Source: an uncultured Christensenella sp. (GTDB taxonomy: Bacteria; Bacillota; Clostridia; Christensenellales; Borkfalkiaceae). Taken from it: DNA of 64,000 nucleotides. Within the stretch, counting starts at the first letter, position 1. Each line of letters opens with the position of its first letter. The notes under the pieces were generated by a model. That model made no database searches, was not told the origin of the DNA, and was given only the letters and a program-made list of their open reading frames with translations. Positions 58,823 to 64,000 of the stretch are shown here, piece by piece. Position numbers and translations under genes: made by a program. Location of the stretch: positions 1-64,000 of the forward strand of contig CAJTUK010000004.1 of NCBI GenBank assembly GCA_910579525.1. Direction: 5' to 3'.

Positions 58823-58851
58823 TTGCTTTAATCGCAAATTATTGCTATAAT
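58823..58851 (+). promoter_or_regulatory. promoter of the M29 aminopeptidase gene
   Basis: TTGCTT (58823-58828), 17 bp, TATAAT (58846-58851), start near 58858. Confidence 0.8.
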
Positions 58852-58881
58852 TAACTCAAATTAAGTTTTGAGGAAATGATT

Positions 58882-60108
58882 ATGGATAATAAAAGATTGC
58901 AAAAATACGCCGAACTTATCGTTAAGCGCGGGTTAAACGTTCAAAAGGGGCAGGAAGTAATAATTCGTTGCGACCTCGATCAGCCCGAATTTGTTGCTAT
59001 GTGCGTGGAAGAATGTTATAAAAGCGGAGCCGAAAGGGTTAAAGTAGAATGGTCCTATATGCCCGTTACAAAGTTGCACTATAATTACAGAACGCTTGAA
59101 ACCATGTCTGAATTTACTTCTGTGGAAAAGGCCGAGTGGGAAAGAAAGGTTGAAAAACTTTCTTGTCTTTTGTGGATTGAGTCTGACGACCCCGACGGGC
59201 TTGCCGGTACTGACAGCGCAAAGATTTCAAAGGCAAATCAGGCGAGATTTCCTTTTATCAAGCCTTATCGCGACGCAATAGAAAACAAGTACCAGTGGTG
59301 TATTGCCGCTGTTCCCGGCAAAGCGTGGGCTAAAAAGATTTATCCCGATTTGACTACGGATGCGGCTGTGGAAAAACTGTGGGAAGATATTCTTTTATGT
59401 TCTCGCGTAGATGCGAATCCTTTAAAAGCGTGGGAGGCTCATAATAACAATCTTGCAAAGCACTGCGCGGTTCTGAATAAATACAAATTTGCAAAACTCG
59501 AATACAAGAGCTCAAACGGCACAGATTTTACCGTAGGGCTCAATCCGGAAGGAATTTTTCTCGGAGGCGGCGAGTACGCTTTAGGTAGCAATATCTATTA
59601 TAATCCCAATATCCCCAGCGAAGAAGTGTTCACGACTCCTATGCGCGGGATTGCGGACGGTAAAGTAGTGGCAACAAAGCCTCTCTCTTATCAGGGCAAA
59701 CTAATAGAGAATTTCTGGATAAGATTTGAAAACGGCAAGGCGGTGGAAGTTTACGCCGAACGCAATCAGGATCTTTTGGAAAAAATGATATCCATGGACG
59801 AGGGTGCCGCATATCTCGGCGAAGTGGCTTTAATTGCGTACGATTCACCGATAAATAATACGGGAATATTGTTTTATAATACGCTTTTCGACGAAAACGC
59901 AAGCTGTCACCTCGCGCTCGGCAGAGGGTTTAATAATTGTCTTGAAAATTACGAAAATCTATCGGTGGAAGAGTGTGAGAAAAAGGGTGTAAATTCATCG
60001 ATGATTCATGTCGATTTTATGATAGGCAGCGCGGATATGTCCATTACCGGCATTACGGCGGAAGGTAAGCGCGTGCCCGTGTTTAAAAACGGTAACTGGG
60101 CGATTTGA
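58882..60108 (+). CDS. M29-family metallo-aminopeptidase
   Basis: 408 aa. A cytosolic AmpS/PepS-type aminopeptidase that removes N-terminal residues from peptides with two metal ions. Family marks: MDNKRLQKYAELIVKRGLNVQKGQEVIIRC at the N terminus, GTDFTVGL, IPSEEVFTTP, YLGEVALIAYDSPI (metal Glu), DENASCHLALGRGF (Glu and His) and MIHVDFMIGSADMSI (His and Asp). The frame allows an ATG at 58876, but GAGG would be only 2 bases away, so the second ATG at 58882 (8 bases) is preferred. It could digest peptides brought in by the Opp system. Confidence 0.93.
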   Translation: MDNKRLQKYAELIVKRGLNVQKGQEVIIRCDLDQPEFVAMCVEECYKSGAERVKVEWSYMPVTKLHYNYRTLETMSEFTSVEKAEWERKVEKLSCLLWIESDDPDGLAGTDSAKISKANQARFPFIKPYRDAIENKYQWCIAAVPGKAWAKKIYPDLTTDAAVEKLWEDILLCSRVDANPLKAWEAHNNNLAKHCAVLNKYKFAKLEYKSSNGTDFTVGLNPEGIFLGGGEYALGSNIYYNPNIPSEEVFTTPMRGIADGKVVATKPLSYQGKLIENFWIRFENGKAVEVYAERNQDLLEKMISMDEGAAYLGEVALIAYDSPINNTGILFYNTLFDENASCHLALGRGFNNCLENYENLSVEECEKKGVNSSMIHVDFMIGSADMSITGITAEGKRVPVFKNGNWAI

Positions 60109-60358
60109 TACCTGTGAAATAACATTTTGAATCGGTGCTGCACGTAAGAAACGAACTGAAACGTCACGTTGCCGCGAAAAATATAAGAACTACGGTAATT
60201 TATTTAGTGCTTTCGGTTTTGTCGGTTTTGAGTTATCGTACGAATAGCTCATAACGGGAAAAAGCATACGTTTGCCCTCAAATGAAACATTACCTATCCG
60301 AACAGTTTTTTCACGTCTATACCGGCGCAGAAAATGAGAATATAATAAAATAAACAAG
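60109..60358. other. gap with no convincing gene
   Basis: No RNA family or promoter was recognised. A GTG-initiated frame of 39 codons at 60135-60254 has a hydrophobic stretch (TTVIYLVLSVLSVLSY), but it lacks a ribosome site. Confidence 0.5.
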
Positions 60359-60390
60359 AATCCCCCTCGACGTGTTTGTCGCGGGGGATT
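60359..60390. terminator. bidirectional terminator between the M29 gene and rlmI-like gene
   Basis: AATCCCCC-CGAC with GTCG-GGGGGATT around GTGTTT (one mismatch). T-rich flanks occur on both strands. Confidence 0.75.
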
Positions 60391-60400
60391 TATTTTGAAA

Positions 60401-61564
60401 TTAAATAATATTTAAAACATAAAATTTCAAATATTGAGTTTCTTCGGCGGAAAGTAGTGCAGGGTGATCGGGAGCCTGTGTTTTGATCTCTACATATCTC
60501 ACGGTTCTTCCGCTTTCGTGCGCGGCTTCTTGCAGCATTTTTTCGAACAGTGTGGACGTCATATAGTGCGAGCAGGAACAAGTTATCAAAAATCCGCCGC
60601 TCTTTACCGTTTTTATTGCATTAATATTCACGTCCTTGTATCCGCGATAGGCATCTTTAACTTCGCTTGCAGATTTGCAAAAAGCGGGAGGGTCGAGTAT
60701 AACCGTATCAAACTGCCGTTTTTCTTTGCGAAATGTTCTCAATACTTCAAAAACGTCTCCGCAAAGGGTCGTAATATTTTGGATACCGTTCAGCGCGGCG
60801 TTATCGCGAACGTTTTTTAAGGCAAGTTCTGAAATATCGCAGGCGGTAACGCTTTCGGCAACTGTCGAAGCGTTGAGCGAAAATCCGCCGCTGTTGCAAA
60901 AACAATCCAAGACTTCGCCCCGGCAGTATTTTCTTACGGCAAACCGGTTTTCCTTTTGATCGAGGAAATATCCCGTTTTTTGTCCGTTTTTTATATCTAC
61001 AAGCATTTTTAAACCGTTTTCTTCTATTTCAACATAATCGGGAACTTCTCCGTATAAAACTCCCTTAATTTCTTCGAGTCCTTCTTTTTTTCTTACGGCA
61101 ACGTCGCTTCGTTCGTAAATTCCTTTAGGGGAAAACAGTTTAACCAAAATGTCACAAATAAGTTTTTTCCGCAAGTCGATTCCTAACGCGAGAAACTGGA
61201 CGGCAAAATAATCCCCGTATTTGTCTATTATCAAGGCGGGCAAATTATCTGCTTCGGCAAAAACCATGCGGTAACAGTTTCTATACCCCAAATTTAAGCG
61301 GTAATCGTTTGCTGACTTTATGCTTTCCTCATAAAACTTTTCGTCGTCGGTTCCGTCGTTTCTTATAAATATGCGCACAAGAATTTTCGACGCGTGATTT
61401 ATGTAGCCTTTGCCTATGTATTTTCCGTCGTGCGAATAGACTGCGGCAAGCGACCCGTTTTTGTCTTTGCCCTCAATTTTTGCGGCTTCGTTTGCATATA
61501 CCCAGCTGTGACCTGCAACAATACGTTTTTCTTCGCCTTTTTTTAAAAATACCGAATAACTCAT
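60401..61564 (-). CDS. rlmI: RlmI-like class I SAM-dependent 23S rRNA methyltransferase
   Basis: 387 aa. An N-terminal PUA domain (about residues 1-75, KKGEEKRIVAGHSWVYANEAAKIEG), a middle EEHEA-like domain, then a Rossmann methyltransferase with VLDCFCNSGGFSLNA (AdoMet motif I, about 210-224), TACDISELAL, GDVFEVLR, motif IV LDPPAFCKS (about 288-296) and SCSHYMT. The family puts m5C on 23S rRNA (position 1962 in E. coli). The order and motifs match RlmI/YwbD; the exact target base is inferred. It is divergent from the ABC exporter genes. Confidence 0.88.
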   Translation of the reverse strand: MSYSVFLKKGEEKRIVAGHSWVYANEAAKIEGKDKNGSLAAVYSHDGKYIGKGYINHASKILVRIFIRNDGTDDEKFYEESIKSANDYRLNLGYRNCYRMVFAEADNLPALIIDKYGDYFAVQFLALGIDLRKKLICDILVKLFSPKGIYERSDVAVRKKEGLEEIKGVLYGEVPDYVEIEENGLKMLVDIKNGQKTGYFLDQKENRFAVRKYCRGEVLDCFCNSGGFSLNASTVAESVTACDISELALKNVRDNAALNGIQNITTLCGDVFEVLRTFRKEKRQFDTVILDPPAFCKSASEVKDAYRGYKDVNINAIKTVKSGGFLITCSCSHYMTSTLFEKMLQEAAHESGRTVRYVEIKTQAPDHPALLSAEETQYLKFYVLNII

Positions 61565-61604
61565 AATATAAGTTTAGCAAATTATGATAATAATTGCAAT
61601 AAAT

Positions 61605-61634
61605 TTGCTTTTTAAATAGGCTGTATGCTATAAT
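61605..61634 (+). promoter_or_regulatory. promoter of the heterodimeric ABC exporter
   Basis: TTGCTT (61605-61610), 18 bp, TATAAT (61629-61634). Predicted start near 61641, only about 3 bases before the ATG at 61644. Confidence 0.7.
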
Positions 61635-61643
61635 TTATTGCGT

Positions 61644-63371
61644 ATGCGTAAACTACTCAAATATTTAAAACATTATAAGGCGCAGTCCGTACTTGCTCCG
61701 CTTTTCAAACTGCTGGAAGCGAGTTTCGAACTCTTTGTGCCGCTTGTCGTTTCCGCTATAATAAACGGTATAGACGGTGGGGATAAAGGCGTTTCTTTTG
61801 TTGTTTACGCCTGCCTCATTCTCGTTGCTCTCGGCGTTGTGGGGCTTATCAGTGCAGTCGCCGCGCAGTATTTTGCAGCTAAAGCCGCAGTGGGCTTTTC
61901 GCAGGAACTTCGCCACGACTTGTTTGCGAAAATGCAGACGTTATCTTACAGCGAAATAGACGGATTGGGTACGGGTAAAATGATTACCCGTATGACAAGT
62001 GACGTAAACCAAGTTCAATCGGGTGTGAACCTTGTATTGAGGCTGTTTATGCGGTCTCCTTTCATAGTTTTCGGCGCCATGATAATGGCGTTTTTAATCG
62101 ACGCCGTAGCCGGTGGGATTTTTGCCGTTGCCATAGCGGTTTTATGCGCGGTTGTTTTCGGAATAATGCTTGTAAGTATACCTCTCTACAAAAAGGTGCA
62201 GGGTAATCTCGACAAAGTTACAGTAGCCACGCGTGAAACGCTTACCGGAGCAAGAGTGCTTCGCGCTTTCTGCAAGGAAGAGGAGGAAATACAGTCTTAT
62301 AACTCACGTGTGGGTGAGTTGACAAAATCACAGCTTTTCGTCGGGAAAATTTCCGCGCTTATGAATCCGTTGACTTATGCGGTCATAAACGTTGCTATAA
62401 TAGTTTTGCTTTATTCGGGTGCAATAGAGTTCGACGCGGGCGCGCTTGACAGAGGTCAGGTAGTTGCGCTTTACAACTATATGTCGCAGATTTTAATTGA
62501 ACTCATAAAACTTGCCAATCTTATAATTACGGTAACAAAATCATTTGCGTGCGCAGGCAGAATTAACGAAATTCTCGATATGCGTTCGACTCTCAAAAGA
62601 GGTGAAGGCTCTGTGGAAGAGAGCTCTCACTTCATAGAATATAAAAACGTCGGGGTCAATTATTCCAATTCACCTATAAATGCTTTGGAAGGTGTTTCTT
62701 TTTCTGTCGAGCGCGGTGAAACAATAGGAATAATAGGCGGAACAGGCGCGGGTAAAACTACGTTGGTCAACGTTTTGCCGCACTTTTACGATGTGAGCGA
62801 GGGTGAAGTTTTAATAGACGGTAAAAACGTAAACGCGTACGGTGACGAGGCGTTGCGAGACGCTTGCGGAATAGTGCCGCAGAAAGCTGTGCTTTTCGAG
62901 GGGACGATACGCGACAATTTGAAGTGGGGTAAAAACGATGCCACAGAAGAAGAACTGGCTTCGGCAATCGAGTCGGCTCAGGCCGCCGACGTTATAAAGG
63001 CGAAAGATAGAGGACTTGACGAAATCGTCGAACAGGGAGGTAAAAACTTTTCCGGCGGTCAAAGGCAAAGGCTGACAATTGCACGCGCTCTCGTTAAAAA
63101 ACCGCAGATTCTCATTCTTGACGACAGCGCGTCGGCGCTAGATTATGCCACAGACGCAAGGCTTCGCAAGTCGCTTAAAAATCTTGACTATAAACCTACG
63201 GTGTTTATAGTTTCACAGCGCACGTCGTCTATTCGCCATGCCGATAGAATAATAGTTTTGGACGGCGGTAAACAAGTTGGAATAGGTACCCACGAAGAGT
63301 TGCTTAAAAATAACGAGCTTTATCGCGAAATACACTATTCACAGTTTAAAAAGGAGGCGGACAATGGCTAA
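61644..63371 (+). CDS. ABC exporter half-transporter, degenerate-site subunit
   Basis: 575 aa. Six membrane helices (about residues 15-300) and an ATPase domain: Walker A IGGTGAGKTTLVN, signature FSGGQRQRLTIARAL, Walker B LILDDSASALD. The usual catalytic Glu after Walker B is Asp, and the H-loop His is Gln (FIVSQRTSSI). Both changes mark the degenerate half of heterodimeric exporters such as TM287/288 or BmrCD. The frame opens at a TTG at 61638, but the ATG at 61644 gives the typical N terminus MRKLLKYLKHYK. It lacks a ribosome site and nearly lacks a leader. It overlaps its partner gene by 8 bases. Probable multidrug or lipid export. Confidence 0.92.
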   Translation: MRKLLKYLKHYKAQSVLAPLFKLLEASFELFVPLVVSAIINGIDGGDKGVSFVVYACLILVALGVVGLISAVAAQYFAAKAAVGFSQELRHDLFAKMQTLSYSEIDGLGTGKMITRMTSDVNQVQSGVNLVLRLFMRSPFIVFGAMIMAFLIDAVAGGIFAVAIAVLCAVVFGIMLVSIPLYKKVQGNLDKVTVATRETLTGARVLRAFCKEEEEIQSYNSRVGELTKSQLFVGKISALMNPLTYAVINVAIIVLLYSGAIEFDAGALDRGQVVALYNYMSQILIELIKLANLIITVTKSFACAGRINEILDMRSTLKRGEGSVEESSHFIEYKNVGVNYSNSPINALEGVSFSVERGETIGIIGGTGAGKTTLVNVLPHFYDVSEGEVLIDGKNVNAYGDEALRDACGIVPQKAVLFEGTIRDNLKWGKNDATEEELASAIESAQAADVIKAKDRGLDEIVEQGGKNFSGGQRQRLTIARALVKKPQILILDDSASALDYATDARLRKSLKNLDYKPTVFIVSQRTSSIRHADRIIVLDGGKQVGIGTHEELLKNNELYREIHYSQFKKEADNG

Positions 63372-64000
63372 AACCTCCGGAATAACGCAAAAAGCTATAT
63401 TAAAACGAATTTTAAAACAGCTCAAAAAATACAGATTGCTGTTGGCGCTGACAATATTTTTTGCGCTTGTTTCCGTGGCGGGCAATTTGATTGTGCCAAT
63501 ATTTTTCGGTCAGGTAATTGATCTGTTGGTAGTCGGTCAACCTGTTGATTTTTCCGTAATGGCGGTAAAATTTGCAATAATCGGCGGCATTATCGCGGTT
63601 ACTTGCCTTGCGCAATGGCTAATGAACGCCGTAAACAATAAAATCACATATAACGTTGTAAAAGATATAAGAGAAGAGGCGTTTGCTAAAATCCAGATAT
63701 TGCCGCTTGCTTTTATAGACGCGCATTCGTACGGCGATATCGTTGGCAGAAATATCGCCGACGTCGATCAGTTTGCCGACGGGCTTTTAATGGGCTTTAC
63801 GCAGCTGTTTACAGGTGTTTTGACCATAGCCGGAACGCTGGGCATAATGCTTGCGATAAACTGGGTAATTGCATTAATCGTCTTTGTGTTGACGCCGCTT
63901 TCTCTTTTCGTTGCAAAGTTCATAGCATCGCGCACATATTCGCTGTTTAGAAAAACCAGCGAAATAAGGGGTGAGCAAACGGCCTTCATAGACGAAATGA
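63364..64000 (+). CDS. ABC exporter partner subunit, cut by window end
   Basis: The first 212 codons of an open frame that leaves the window. It starts MAKTSGITQKAILKRILKQLKKY, then membrane helices (LLLALTIFFALVSVAGNLIVPIFFGQVID, AIIGGIIAVTCLAQWLMN, a pair near 140-175) and the conserved intracellular loop with IQILPLAFIDAHSYGDIVGRNIADVDQFADGLL. This is the transmembrane domain of an ABC exporter. The ATPase domain lies outside. AGGAGG precedes the ATG inside the upstream gene. It should carry the intact catalytic Glu; that can be checked in the adjoining sequence. Confidence 0.92.
   Translation, partial: MAKTSGITQKAILKRILKQLKKYRLLLALTIFFALVSVAGNLIVPIFFGQVIDLLVVGQPVDFSVMAVKFAIIGGIIAVTCLAQWLMNAVNNKITYNVVKDIREEAFAKIQILPLAFIDAHSYGDIVGRNIADVDQFADGLLMGFTQLFTGVLTIAGTLGIMLAINWVIALIVFVLTPLSLFVAKFIASRTYSLFRKTSEIRGEQTAFIDEM

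Noticed and set aside
1..64000. CRISPR array, transposase, integrase, phage or known defence genes
   Set aside because: None seen; the only tandem repeat (203-531) has no spacer structure, and no nearby genes belong to those systems.

Overview
The window looks like chromosome from a spore-forming member of the Clostridia (Firmicutes) with AT-leaning, Gram-positive-type signals. The evidence is a spoIIAA-spoIIAB-sigF operon, the SCIFF ranthipeptide pair scfA-scfB beside yajC and secD/secF, hemZ, a class A RNase P RNA, many sigma-A type promoters (TTGnnn, 17-bp spacer, TATAAT-like) and intrinsic terminators with T-runs. No phage, transposon, CRISPR or integrase was seen. I cannot assign genus or family from the sequence alone.

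Layout. 1-680: two tRNA genes on the minus strand and a ~118-bp tandem repeat carrying orphan terminators. 684-4826: spoIIA operon, an aminotransferase, ferritin, and a divergent DUF4234/XRE pair. 4829-20954: a long housekeeping block on the plus strand (ruvCAB, queA, tgt, yajC, a TIGR04086-like membrane protein, scfA, scfB, secD, secF, recJ, relA, an MBL hydrolase, hemZ). 20984-32498: rpsO, pnp, a small divergent XRE/DUF6809-like switch, uvrB-uvrA, a ferritin-like protein and two overlapping flavoprotein genes.

32700-53316 is the accessory highlight. It is an apparent 20-kb operon behind two tandem promoters. It encodes a membrane-anchored GLUG/beta-repeat protein of 1382 aa, a 2452-aa surface subtilisin with BspA-like leucine-rich repeats, a repeat lipoprotein, an 874-aa oligopeptide-binding lipoprotein, OppB, OppC, OppD, OppF and an 83-aa membrane protein. 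It reads as a capture, digest and import system for proteins. A cytosolic M29 aminopeptidase 5.6 kb downstream could finish the job.

53341-64000: DUF975 and DUF4177 small genes, pyruvate kinase (minus), rnpB, a TetR-controlled ABC-2 transporter, the M29 aminopeptidase, an RlmI-type methyltransferase (minus), and one and a half genes of a heterodimeric ABC exporter cut by the window end.

The most unusual points are: the protease-to-transporter operon; SecD and SecF that have both lost the conserved membrane aspartates thought to carry protons; several genes whose predicted transcripts start at or within a few bases of the start codon; several terminator-like hairpins placed directly against the next start codon; and an XRE switch whose perfect palindromic operator exactly fills a promoter spacer.
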